Position numbers and translations under genes: made by a program
In this document: positions 16,636 to 24,338 of the stretch, piece after piece
Layout of the letters: every line of letters begins with the position of its first letter
Numbering within the stretch: the first letter of the stretch is position 1
The notes under the pieces: generated by a model
What the model was told of the DNA's origin: nothing
Databases searched by the model: none
What the model saw: only the letters and a program-made list of their open reading frames with translations
Assembly: GCF_900142965.1 (NCBI RefSeq)
Contig: NZ_FRCQ01000008.1
Location: 1-64,000, forward strand
Direction of reading: 5' to 3'
Source: Rhizobacter sp. OV335
Lineage (GTDB): Bacteria > Pseudomonadota > Gammaproteobacteria > Burkholderiales > Burkholderiaceae_C
DNA length: 64,000 nt

Positions 16636-17492
16636 GCGCGTCGCCGGTGGTGCTGGTGGTCGACGACGCGCCGCAGTCGCTGGGCGCGCTGTGCGCATCG
16701 CTCGAGGCCGAGGGCTACACGGTGCTGGTCGCGCGCGACGGCGAGTCGGCGCTGGCGCGGCTGGACCTCGCGACGCCCGACGCGATCCTGCTGGACGCGC
16801 TGATGCCGGGGCTGTCGGGCTTCGAGACCTGCCGGCGCATCAAGCAGGACCCGGCGCTGTCGCACATCCCGGTGATCTTCATGACCGGCCTGTCGGAGAC
16901 GCCGCACATCGTCGAGGGCTTCGAGAGCGGTGGTGTCGACTACGTCGTGAAGCCGGTGCGCGCGCAGGAGGTGCTGGTGCGGCTGGCCACGCACGTGCGC
17001 AATGCGCGCGCGGTGCGGCTGGCGCGCGCGGCGGTGGACGTCGGCGGGCACGGCGTGCTGGTGCTCGACGCGCAGGGGCGCGTCGCGTGGCGCTCGCCGC
17101 AGGCGGCGGCGTGGCTGCGCGAGTTCCACCCGGAAGGCCTGCCGCCGGCGTGGGCGAGCGACGGCCCGCTGGAACACCACAGCGCCGCGGCCGACGGCCG
17201 GGTGCTGACGGTGCGACACGCCGGCGCGGTCGGGCTGGGCGAACGCATGCTGCTGCTGCGGGTGCAGGCCGCGAGCGATGCGGCGCCGACGCGCCTCAGC
17301 ACCGCGTCGCTGACGCCGCGCGAGACCGAGGTGCTGTCGTGGATCGCGAAGGGCAAGACCAACCGCGACGTCGGCGAGATCCTCGGCATGAGCCCGCGCA
17401 CCGTGAACAAGCACCTGGAGCATGTGTTCGAGAAACTCGGCGTGGAGACGCGCGCCGCGGCGGCGGCGCTGGCGAGCCGGGAGCTCGGCTGA
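16632..17492 (+). CDS. LuxR-family response regulator, partner of the NCS1 kinase
   Basis: This 286-residue DNA-binding regulator has a canonical receiver (about 5-125, VVDDAP, phosphoacceptor in ILLDALMPG, MTG, and VVKPV with the switch lysine), a middle region of about 70 residues with PAS-like character (GVLVLDAQGRVAWRS), and a C-terminal LuxR helix-turn-helix (LTPRETEVLSWIAKGKTNRD, then SPRTVNKHLEHVFEKL). The GTG start overlaps the kinase stop codon and is preceded by GGAGG, so both are made from one transcript. It is the likely output of the transporter-linked kinase and may bind the urtA upstream dyad. Confidence 0.9.
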   Translation: MSASPVVLVVDDAPQSLGALCASLEAEGYTVLVARDGESALARLDLATPDAILLDALMPGLSGFETCRRIKQDPALSHIPVIFMTGLSETPHIVEGFESGGVDYVVKPVRAQEVLVRLATHVRNARAVRLARAAVDVGGHGVLVLDAQGRVAWRSPQAAAWLREFHPEGLPPAWASDGPLEHHSAAADGRVLTVRHAGAVGLGERMLLLRVQAASDAAPTRLSTASLTPRETEVLSWIAKGKTNRDVGEILGMSPRTVNKHLEHVFEKLGVETRAAAAALASRELG

Positions 17493-17562
17493 GACGGGCC
17501 GTTCTCGCGCGCTTCACGCGGACTTCGCGTTCGCGTCGCGACCGACCGGCACATTCGCCGGC

Positions 17563-19275
17563 ATGCACGACATCTCGCCCCTCCCCGCCCCCTCGGTGCC
17601 GGCCGCGTCAGGCTGGTGGACCTCGCGCCTTCAGGCCCTCGACTTCGCGTGGCGTGCCGAGGGCCTGCGCTGGATGCGCCGCGGTCGCGACCTGGTCGAC
17701 CGATGGAACGGCACCCGCTTCGCGACCACCCGATCGACATCGCAGGACCCGGTGCGTGCCGAGTGCATCACGCCGTTGTGGACGCAACACGCGCCGCACG
17801 AATGGCCGCTGACCGCCGGCAAGGTCCACAACCTGCGCACGGCCGCCTCTCGGCTCGACGGGCTCGTCGTGGCACCCGGTGAGGTCTTCAGCTTCTGGCA
17901 TGCGATCGGCGCCCCGACCCGTCGCCGCGGCTTCGTCCCCGGCCGGGAGTTGCGCGAGGGGTGCCTGATCGCGAGCATCGGCGGCGGCCTGTGCCAGCTG
18001 TCGAATGCGCTGTATGCCGTGGCGGTGGATGCCGGGGCGCGGATCGTCGAGCGCCATCCGCATTCGCGTGCCGTGCCGGGCTCGCAGGCCGAGGCAGGGC
18101 GCGACGCGACGGTGTTCTGGAACTACCTCGACCTGCGCTTCGCGCTGCCGCAGCGTGTCGTCGTCGAGGCGCGGCTCGACGGCGAGCGCTTGATCGTCCG
18201 GCTGCGCGGTGCATCGCCGCCGGCGCGCTCGGCACGGCCCGTTCCGATCGAGCTCGGCCGCCGGCCGCCGGCGCACGACTGCCTGGACTGCGCGCAAGCG
18301 GACTGCCTGCGCCGCGTGGGGTCGCGCCCCGTCGGCGAACGGGTCGCCGTGATGCCGGTGGCCGGCTGGCCGGAGTTCGACACCTGGATCGCCGCTCGCG
18401 GCATCCGCCTTCGCGCGACAGGGCCGAACTGGCCGACCGGCCTGACCGAGCGCTGGCATCGGCTCGCGGCGCGCGCCTGCCGCCATCGGCCGGCCCGGCG
18501 CCAGCGTCACCTGATCGCCGCCGACGATGCGCGTGCCTCGGCTTGGCTCGCGCGGGTGCCGATCGAGGCCGACGAACTGATCGTTCCGGTCGATGCGCTG
18601 GCCGAGCTGCAGCGCCGCGGCGCGCTCGGCGGGCGCCGCGTGACGGTGATGATGACCCGGTCGCCGCTGCGCATGCTGCATCAGCAGCTGGACGGCCAGG
18701 CCGGCGAACCGACCGCGGCCGGCCTGCGCGAGTACCGTGCGCCAGACTGGCGCGTCGATGCCGAGTGGAAGGCGCTGCGTGGCGCGGTTCGCGTGCTGAC
18801 GCCGCACCATGCGGTCGCCCGCTGGTTGCGGACTCGCGGCCTCCATCAGGTGGGCCTTCTCGACTGGGACCGACCCGCGGCAGCGCCTTCGGCGTGCGGC
18901 GGAACGCTGCTGTTTCCGGCGTCGTCGCTGGCGCGCAAGGGCGCACCGGAACTGCGCGAGGCCTGCCGGGCGCTCGGGTTGCCGCTGGCGGTGCTCGGCC
19001 GCGCCAGCGAGTCGCCCGGCTTCTGGCGTGGCATCGAACAGGTGCCGCTCGATGCGGAGGACCCGTGGCGCGGCGTCGGTGCCGTGGTGCTGCCGGCGCA
19101 TGTCGAGCATGCGCCGCGCTGGCTGCTTCAGGGCCTCGCGCGCGGCCTGCCGGTCATCGCAACGCCGGCGTGCGGGTTGGATCCCCGCACACCGGGCCTG
19201 CGCCTGGTGCCGGCCGGCGACACGCTCGCGCTGACGCTGGCCCTCTACGAGACGGCCGCCTCAGACCACCGGTGA
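17563..19275 (+). CDS. VanW family protein fused to a glycosyltransferase-like C-terminal domain
   Basis: This 570-residue protein has a VanW domain at about 85-215 (APGEVFSFWHAIGAPTRRRG, then EGCLIASIGGGLCQLSNALY and HPHSRAVPG). A segment with a cysteine group (DCLDCAQADCLRR) follows, and the last 280 residues resemble a GT-B type glycosyltransferase in layout (LLFPASSLARKGAPELREA, then a C-terminal LARGLPVIATPACG). VanW proteins are linked to glycopeptide resistance clusters but have no established enzymatic role. No signal peptide is obvious. It starts 70 bases after the response regulator with a weak ribosome site, so the start is moderately certain. Its 3' end overlaps the convergent pectate lyase gene by 15 bases. 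Confidence 0.75.
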   Translation: MHDISPLPAPSVPAASGWWTSRLQALDFAWRAEGLRWMRRGRDLVDRWNGTRFATTRSTSQDPVRAECITPLWTQHAPHEWPLTAGKVHNLRTAASRLDGLVVAPGEVFSFWHAIGAPTRRRGFVPGRELREGCLIASIGGGLCQLSNALYAVAVDAGARIVERHPHSRAVPGSQAEAGRDATVFWNYLDLRFALPQRVVVEARLDGERLIVRLRGASPPARSARPVPIELGRRPPAHDCLDCAQADCLRRVGSRPVGERVAVMPVAGWPEFDTWIAARGIRLRATGPNWPTGLTERWHRLAARACRHRPARRQRHLIAADDARASAWLARVPIEADELIVPVDALAELQRRGALGGRRVTVMMTRSPLRMLHQQLDGQAGEPTAAGLREYRAPDWRVDAEWKALRGAVRVLTPHHAVARWLRTRGLHQVGLLDWDRPAAAPSACGGTLLFPASSLARKGAPELREACRALGLPLAVLGRASESPGFWRGIEQVPLDAEDPWRGVGAVVLPAHVEHAPRWLLQGLARGLPVIATPACGLDPRTPGLRLVPAGDTLALTLALYETAASDHR

Positions 19276-21045
19276 CACGAACGCGATCAGCCGCCCGAGG
19301 CGCCGGATCACGTCCGCCGTCACGATGAACTGCGGCTTGTCTCGCTTCACGTAGGGCGCGATTTCCGGCGGGTTGTCGGCCGGGTACGGCGAGGTGTCGT
19401 AGATGTCGCCCACGTGCTTGCTGCGGTAGGCCGTGCCGGTGTACGGCGTCGCCGGCCCGTCGCCGCGGTACGGGTTCACCACCTCGGGCACCGGCGCCGT
19501 CCAGTAGTTCTTCGTGCCGAGGTCGGCGACCAGCGTGTCGACTTCGGTCTGCAGCACAACCGGCGTGGTCATCTTCGCGCCGCTGAACAGGTCGGGGAAG
19601 TCGACCTCGCGGATGCCGAAGAACTTCGGCAGCGCCGTCGGCTGCGTCGCCTTCAGCGGCGAGCGCGCCACCAGCTCGGCCACCGCGGCATCGCTCATCC
19701 CGCTCAGATCGTCATACCGCTTCTGCAGCCCGGCGAGGTCGATCGAGCGGCCCGCCGAGTAGTGGCTCAGCGTGTTCGTCAGGTCCTTGTCGGCGAAGTA
19801 GGCGCCGTTGTGGATGTTCGAGCCGTAGCGGTGCACGTACAGCGACTCGTTGCTGTCGAGCTCGATGAAGGTGGCGTGCGTGCGGCCGTTGAGCAACGCG
19901 TTGCGCTGGATGGCGTCGGCCGGCAGCGGCACCGTCTTCAGCCACGCGATGGCTTCGGGGATGCGCGCGAGGAACTTGCGGTCGCCGGTCAGCGTGAAGT
20001 AGTGGAACAGCTGCTGGATGTTGGTCTGCGTGGTGTGCGTGGCCAGCGAGCGCGGCTCGTAGGTGCGCGCCCCCGCGGCGGCGCCGGCCGGGCGGCCGTT
20101 CGTCTCGCGCGACAGGTGCTGCAGGCTCCAGCCGGCCTGCGGCCCGGGCTGTTGCATCGCGCGCATGCACTCCATCGCGCGGGTGATGTTGTCCAGCAGG
20201 TCGGTGCGGCCCAGCGCCAGCACGCACATCGTCAGGAACTTGATGTTCTCGCCCATCACGTCGTCGTTGAAGGTGACGTGCAGCGTGTAGTCGCCGTCCT
20301 CCATGCCGGCATGCGCGCCGGCCGGGACCTGCTCGGGGTTCGGCTGCGGCATGCTCGCCTTCGAGCCGGCGTAGTGCGGGAAGCGCTGCGGCCAGCCGCC
20401 GTTGGCGATGCCGAGCTCGGCGCCGAATTGGGCCTGCCGTATGAAATCGATTGCACGATTCAACGGCGCTTCGAAGCGCGCGTCCTTCTTCTCGAGCCAC
20501 ATGCGCAGCATCAGCTGCGACGCGACCGCGGTGCCGGCATCGTCGAAGGTGGCGTTGCCGTAATAGTTCTGGAATTCCTCGAGGCGCCAGCCGTTCTTGC
20601 CGATGGTCTCGTACCAGTGCTTCAGCGATTCTTCGCCGGCGAAGTCGTGGATGTAGTTCCAGCCGCCCGAGGCGTGCTGGGCCGCGACGACCGCGAGCGC
20701 GGTGCGCTCGGCGGCCTGGTAGAAGCGCTCGTCGCCGGTCGCGTGGTAGGCGTCGAGGAAGACGTTGCCGACCGACGGCGTGCCGGGTGGCTGGATCCAG
20801 CACATCGTGCGCTTGGCCTCCATCTCGCCGAAGGTCTGCGTCAGGTCCGGCGAGTACGACCACACGTAGCCGCCGCGGTAGGAGACCTCTTCGTCCATGT
20901 AGGCCACCGCGCGCTTCATCGCGTCGATCGCGGTGCCTTGCGCGGTGGGCGGGGCCGGCGGCGCCGGGTTGTCGTCATCGCCGCCACCGCAGGCGGCCAG
21001 GGCGATGGGGCTCAGTGCGGCCCCGAGAAAGCTGCGTCGTTGCAT
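19261..21045 (-). CDS. PL10-like pectate lyase lipoprotein
   Basis: This 594-residue protein carries a Tat-type lipoprotein signal: RRSFLG at residues 3-8 and lipobox LAAC with Cys19, followed by GGGDDDNPAPPAPP. The catalytic-type region shows the family pattern of polysaccharide lyase family 10: NYYGNATFDDAGTAV, IANGGWPQRFPHY, and DYTLHVTFNDDVMGENIKFL. The alpha/alpha-toroid-like helices and GGW motifs fit. It is expected at the cell surface or periplasm acting on polygalacturonate or a related acidic polysaccharide; substrate is inferred only. The start at 21045 has an AGGAGGC ribosome site. A 27-base dyad lies just upstream. Confidence 0.78.
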   Translation of the reverse strand: MQRRSFLGAALSPIALAACGGGDDDNPAPPAPPTAQGTAIDAMKRAVAYMDEEVSYRGGYVWSYSPDLTQTFGEMEAKRTMCWIQPPGTPSVGNVFLDAYHATGDERFYQAAERTALAVVAAQHASGGWNYIHDFAGEESLKHWYETIGKNGWRLEEFQNYYGNATFDDAGTAVASQLMLRMWLEKKDARFEAPLNRAIDFIRQAQFGAELGIANGGWPQRFPHYAGSKASMPQPNPEQVPAGAHAGMEDGDYTLHVTFNDDVMGENIKFLTMCVLALGRTDLLDNITRAMECMRAMQQPGPQAGWSLQHLSRETNGRPAGAAAGARTYEPRSLATHTTQTNIQQLFHYFTLTGDRKFLARIPEAIAWLKTVPLPADAIQRNALLNGRTHATFIELDSNESLYVHRYGSNIHNGAYFADKDLTNTLSHYSAGRSIDLAGLQKRYDDLSGMSDAAVAELVARSPLKATQPTALPKFFGIREVDFPDLFSGAKMTTPVVLQTEVDTLVADLGTKNYWTAPVPEVVNPYRGDGPATPYTGTAYRSKHVGDIYDTSPYPADNPPEIAPYVKRDKPQFIVTADVIRRLGRLIAFVSPVV

Positions 21046-21070
21046 GTTGTCTGCCTCCTGATGTTGTGAA

Positions 21071-21097
21071 ATGACAAACGATTTCATCGTGTGTCAT
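21071..21097. promoter_or_regulatory. 27-base operator-like dyad upstream of the pectate lyase gene
   Basis: ATGACAAACGAT (21071-21082) is mirrored by ATCGTGTGTCAT (21086-21097) around a TTC centre; 11 of 12 positions pair. It sits 26 bases upstream of the pectate lyase start codon. Symmetry and length fit a dimeric repressor or activator of the GntR, LacI or IclR type, but no such regulator gene is adjacent. The regulator is unknown. Confidence 0.6.
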
Positions 21098-21258
21098 CAG
21101 TCATCGTACAACTCAGAAATCAACGACTTGCTGGGGCAATCCCTGTCAGATTGCACGCAAATTGACACAACCCGGCCGACTCGTCCTCAAGAGATACGAC
21201 GACGTGGTCCAGTCCATCGCACCCGGGGCGAAACGCCCTGGCGTCCTATACTTGCCGC

Positions 21259-21314
21259 CAGCGCTGATTTGTTCCGGCTTGCGGGCGCTTTAAAAAACCA
21301 GCTAAAGAAAGGAC
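21259..21314 (+). promoter_or_regulatory. SAM-II riboswitch upstream of metX
   Basis: The conserved blocks of the SAM-II (metA motif) aptamer appear in order: AGCGCTGATTT (21260-21270), TTGCGGGCGCTT (21279-21290) giving the P1 stem AGCGC/GCGCT, an A-rich linker, and AGCTAAAGAAAGG (21300-21312), the 3' pseudoknot strand. A TATACT -10 element at 21247-21252 would start the transcript at the aptamer; its -35 is weak. SAM-II binds S-adenosylmethionine and represses methionine genes. Here an intrinsic terminator follows immediately, so control is probably at transcription. Confidence 0.85.
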
Positions 21315-21320
21315 GCACCC

Positions 21321-21358
21321 ACCGGTGTCTCGATTCTTGGCGACGCCGGTTTTCTTTT
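21321..21358 (+). terminator. Intrinsic terminator downstream of the SAM-II aptamer
   Basis: The stem ACCGGTGTC (21321-21329) pairs with GACGCCGGT (21342-21350), nine pairs including one G-U. The T-rich tract TTTCTTTT follows directly. It lies between aptamer and metX start codon and is the natural expression platform: with SAM bound the terminator should form. Confidence 0.8.
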
Positions 21359-21374
21359 CGGGGTGTGTGTCCAC

Positions 21375-22523
21375 ATGAGTTCCGTGGGTGATGTCAAACC
21401 GCAGGTGATGCAGTTCACCGAAGCGCTGCCGCTGCGCAGCGGCGCGAAACTGAGCGACTACACGCTCGTCTACGAGACCTACGGCACGCTGAACGCCGAG
21501 CGCAGCAACGCGGTGCTGGTGTGCCATGCGCTGAACGCGTCGCACCATGTGGCCGGCACGCTGGCGGGCGAGCCGCGCAGCGAAGGCTGGTGGGACAACC
21601 TGGTCGGGCCCGGCAAGCCGCTCGACACCGACCGCTTCTTCGTGATCGGCATCAACAACCTCGGCTCGTGCTTCGGCTCGACCGGGCCGATGCATGTCGA
21701 CCCGGCGACCGGGCGCGTCTACGGCGCCGATTTCCCGGTCGTCACGGTGGAAGACTGGGTCGACGCGCAGGCCCGCCTGCTCGATCGCCTGGGCATCGCC
21801 CAGCTCGCCGCGGTGCTCGGCGGCAGCCTGGGCGGCATGCAGGCGCTGAGCTGGTCGCTGCGCCACCCGGATCGGCTGCGCCACTGCATCGCGGTGGCGA
21901 CCGCGCCCAACCTGTCGGCGCAGAACATCGCGTTCAACGAAGTGGCGCGGCGCGCCATCGTCACCGACCCCGAGTTCCACGGCGGCCACTACTACGGCTA
22001 CCACGTGGTGCCCAAGCGCGGGCTGCGGGTGGCGCGGATGATCGGCCACATCACCTACCTGAGCGACGACGCGATGGAGGCCAAGTTCGGCCGCGGCCTG
22101 AAGAGCGGCACGCCCGGCTACAGCACGCAGGACATCGAGTTCGAGATCGAGAGCTACCTGCGCCACCAGGGCGACAAGTTCAGCGAGTACTTCGACGCCA
22201 ACACCTACCTGCTGATCACGCGCGCGCTCGACTACTTCGACCCGGCGCGCGAGCATGGCGGCGACCTGAGCGCGGCCTTTGCCGGCGCGCGCTGCAAGTT
22301 CCAGCTGGTCAGCTTCACGACCGACTGGCGCTTCGCGCCGGAGCGCTCGCGCGAGATCGTGCGGGCACTGCTCGACAACCGCTTCGACGTGAGCTACGCC
22401 GAGATCGACGCGCCGCACGGGCACGACGCCTTCCTGCTCGACGACGCGCGTTACCACGGGGTGCTGCGCGCGCGCTTCGACAACATCGCGAAAGAGTTCG
22501 CGGCCGTGGGAGCCCCGGCATGA
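21375..22523 (+). CDS. metX: Homoserine O-acyltransferase (MetX)
   Basis: This 382-residue cytoplasmic enzyme of methionine synthesis activates homoserine with an acyl group. It is an alpha/beta hydrolase fold with nucleophile Ser151 in [10 protein letters not shown], the family blocks [14 protein letters not shown] and [13 protein letters not shown], and a C-terminal His in [13 protein letters not shown]. MetX enzymes paired with MetW in proteobacteria may use succinyl-CoA rather than acetyl-CoA; the sequence read alone does not decide. The ATG at 21375 is preferred over the in-frame GTG at 21363. The gene is controlled by the upstream SAM-II element and overlaps metW by four bases. Confidence 0.93.
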   Translation: MSSVGDVKPQVMQFTEALPLRSGAKLSDYTLVYETYGTLNAERSNAVLVCHALNASHHVAGTLAGEPRSEGWWDNLVGPGKPLDTDRFFVIGINNLGSCFGSTGPMHVDPATGRVYGADFPVVTVEDWVDAQARLLDRLGIAQLAAVLGGSLGGMQALSWSLRHPDRLRHCIAVATAPNLSAQNIAFNEVARRAIVTDPEFHGGHYYGYHVVPKRGLRVARMIGHITYLSDDAMEAKFGRGLKSGTPGYSTQDIEFEIESYLRHQGDKFSEYFDANTYLLITRALDYFDPAREHGGDLSAAFAGARCKFQLVSFTTDWRFAPERSREIVRALLDNRFDVSYAEIDAPHGHDAFLLDDARYHGVLRARFDNIAKEFAAVGAPA

Positions 22524-23104
22524 GTGATCGCAAGGACATCGAACTGATCGCCGAGATGGTGCCGAAGGGCTCGCGCGTTCTCGACCTGGGCTGCGGCAAC
22601 GGCGAGCTGCTCGCCCACCTGCGCGACCACCGCCAGTGCAGCGGCTACGGCATCGAGATCTCGGACGCCAACGTGCTGTCGTGCACGCAGCGCGGCGTCA
22701 ACGTGATCCAGTTGAACCTCGAGGAAGGCCTCTCGATGTTCGAGGACCGCAGCTTCGACGTCGTGCTGCAGCTCGACACGCTGCAGCACCTGCGCAACAC
22801 CGAGCGCATGCTGCTCGAGACGGCGCGGGTCGGCCGCGTGGGCATCGTCAGCTTCCCGAACTTCGCGCACTGGGCGAACCGGCTGCGCATCGCGAGCGGG
22901 CGCATGCCGGTCACGAAGGCGCTGCCCTACGAGTGGTACGACACGCCGAACATCCGCGTCGGCACGTATGCGGATTTCGAGGTGCTGGCGCGCAAGAGCG
23001 GCCTGCAGATCCTCGATTCGTTCGGCATCCAGAATGGTGCGGTGCGCCGGCGCCGGCCGAACCTGACCGCGAGCGTCGCGGTGTTCAAGTTCGAGAAGGT
23101 CTGA
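22520..23104 (+). CDS. metW: Methionine biosynthesis protein MetW (methyltransferase fold)
   Basis: This 194-residue protein has a class I methyltransferase fold with SAM-binding motif [12 protein letters not shown] (about 20-31), and the MetW-typical segments [11 protein letters not shown] and [11 protein letters not shown]. The ATG overlaps the metX stop (ATGA), and the two are a conserved pair in betaproteobacteria. MetW is needed for efficient homoserine acylation in several species, possibly by activating MetX. A short GAAGGT/ACCTTC hairpin spans the stop codon. Confidence 0.93.
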   Translation: MSDRKDIELIAEMVPKGSRVLDLGCGNGELLAHLRDHRQCSGYGIEISDANVLSCTQRGVNVIQLNLEEGLSMFEDRSFDVVLQLDTLQHLRNTERMLLETARVGRVGIVSFPNFAHWANRLRIASGRMPVTKALPYEWYDTPNIRVGTYADFEVLARKSGLQILDSFGIQNGAVRRRRPNLTASVAVFKFEKV

Positions 23105-23107
23105 CCT

Positions 23108-23302
23108 TCAATCGTTCTTCAGGCGCTTCAGCAGCGCGACGCCGGTCAGCAGTTCGAGCTGCGCTTCGAGCCGGATCACGCGGCCGGTCAGGTCTTCGAT
23201 CTTCTGCTGCTGAGATTTCATCGCCTCGGACTGGCGGTTGACCTTGTCCTCGAGCTTGATGACGGAGGTGAACGCACTCCAGACCTTGTCCGTGATTCCC
23301 AT
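23108..23302 (-). CDS. Small coiled-coil protein, 64 residues
   Basis: Nearly the whole protein is amphipathic helix. Heptad-like spacing is visible in QQQKIEDLTGRVIRLEAQLE, so a short coiled coil is likely. It has no membrane segment. The ATG overlaps the last base of the stop of the preceding gene (TGATG), which suggests coupled translation with the ribbon-helix-helix-like protein. Function is unknown; it could be a partner or a dimerisation factor. Confidence 0.65.
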   Translation of the reverse strand: MGITDKVWSAFTSVIKLEDKVNRQSEAMKSQQQKIEDLTGRVIRLEAQLELLTGVALLKRLKND

Positions 23303-23601
23303 CAGGCGGCTTTGCGCGCCGGGGTGCGGGCAGCCTTGGCTTCCATTGCGGCGATGCGCTTGTTGCTGGCGGCGATGAAGTCGAGCGCATCGTCGATCGA
23401 TGCGGCCGCGCGGTCGGCAGCGTTTTTGGCCGCTTCGGCCAACGCCTGCAGATCGGCCTCGCCTTCGACGGATTCGTAGGCCGCGGCACCACGGCGCATC
23501 AGTTCAGAGATCGGCAGGCCGAGCCGCTCGGCCTTCGCGGCGATCGCCTTCTTTTCCTGGGAGGTGGCTTGCACCACGATGCGTTCAACGGCTCCGGACA
23601 C
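23302..23601 (-). CDS. Ribbon-helix-helix-like DNA-binding protein, 99 residues
   Basis: The N-terminal part (VERIVVQATSQEKKAIAAKA, then ERLGLPISELMRRGAAAYE) has the beta-strand plus two-helix pattern of MetJ/Arc-type ribbon-helix-helix proteins, followed by a long alanine-rich helix (about 45-80) and a basic tail. The GTG start at 23601 follows GGAG by six bases; upstream in-frame ATG at 23664 would add a signal-less, unlikely extension across the operator-like repeats. It forms a bicistronic unit with the coiled-coil gene. It could be a self-regulating repressor or antitoxin-like protein; no toxin is recognised next to it. Confidence 0.6.
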   Translation of the reverse strand: MSGAVERIVVQATSQEKKAIAAKAERLGLPISELMRRGAAAYESVEGEADLQALAEAAKNAADRAAASIDDALDFIAASNKRIAAMEAKAARTPARKAA

Positions 23602-23629
23602 GGTACGCTCCAGCGGGTTCAGGGGATGG

Positions 23630-23647
23630 ACATGATATGTACATGAT
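23630..23647. promoter_or_regulatory. Helically phased ACATGAT repeats before the ribbon-helix-helix gene
   Basis: Two copies of ACATGAT start at 23630 and 23641, exactly 11 bases (one helical turn) apart. The palindrome ATGTACAT (23637-23644) lies across them. The site is 29 bases upstream of the GTG start and overlaps a possible -10 (TATCAT on the minus strand). This is the usual layout of ribbon-helix-helix operators, so autoregulation is likely but inferred. Confidence 0.5.
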
Positions 23648-23701
23648 CCCGCCGCGGCTGGCAAGCGCGGAGCCGGATGCCCCCTGCGCTCGCCTTGTTC
23701 G

Positions 23702-24289
23702 CTACTCCTTGTCGCGCCCCAGCAGCGCCGCCTTCAGCAGGTGGTCGGCCGGTGCGTCGCCAACCCAGATCTTCAGCACCATCGCGAAGAACTCGGCGTC
23801 GCCCACCGGCTCGCCCTGCGGCTGGCCCATGATGTAGAAGGTGGTGCCCTTGCCCGGCATGAACTCCATCGCGAAGGTCTCGCCCGCGGCCATCTTCGAG
23901 CGGCCCGAGAAGATCTCGATCAGCCGGGTCGCCGACAACGTGTGCTTCTGCACCATCTCCTTCGGCGAGTTCTCCGACATTCCCTTGATGAAGAGCCGGC
24001 CCAGGTCGGTGCCCGGCAGGTCGCGCAGCGCGGTGAACTGCAGCCGCTTCGGGCCGCCCAGCGCCAGCAGTTCTTCCGGCGTGCCGACCTTCTTGCTGGT
24101 GTACAGCCCCAGGTCGTAGACCTTGAAGATGGCCTTGAAGCGCGTGCCCGCGCCGTTCAGCAGCAGCGGCGTGCCCTGCACCTGGAGCAGCGGCTCGAAC
24201 TTGGTCGTCGTCGACGCAGCCTCGGCGGCCCCGGCGATCAAGGCCAGCCCGAGCATCAAGGCGGCGAAGGGGGTGCGAATCGGGGTCAT
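23702..24289 (-). CDS. Chalcone isomerase-like exported protein
   Basis: This 195-residue protein has a signal peptide (PFAALMLGLALIAGAAEAAS) and the bacterial chalcone-isomerase-like domain (FKAIFKVYDLGLYTSKK, a hallmark early block, and later FYIMGQPQGEPVGDAEFFAMVLKIWVG in part). The bacterial family does not have known isomerase activity and may bind fatty acids or other lipids in the periplasm. The start at 24289 is preferred for its GAGGAG ribosome site. The gene stands alone between the regulator pair and the QueA-like gene. Confidence 0.8.
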   Translation of the reverse strand: MTPIRTPFAALMLGLALIAGAAEAASTTTKFEPLLQVQGTPLLLNGAGTRFKAIFKVYDLGLYTSKKVGTPEELLALGGPKRLQFTALRDLPGTDLGRLFIKGMSENSPKEMVQKHTLSATRLIEIFSGRSKMAAGETFAMEFMPGKGTTFYIMGQPQGEPVGDAEFFAMVLKIWVGDAPADHLLKAALLGRDKE

Positions 24290-24338
24290 GCGTCTCCTCG
24301 GGACCATCTGATTGTTGGATGGCGCCGATTATTCGGGC

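Noticed and set aside
12997-16698. Minus-strand open frame of 1233 codons over the kinase
   Set aside because: Antisense shadow of the NCS1-kinase gene, with a composition rich in Arg, Gln and His and no recognisable domain.
23095-23109. Terminator at the metW stop codon
   Set aside because: GAAGGT/ACCTTC hairpin is short and has no T-tract.
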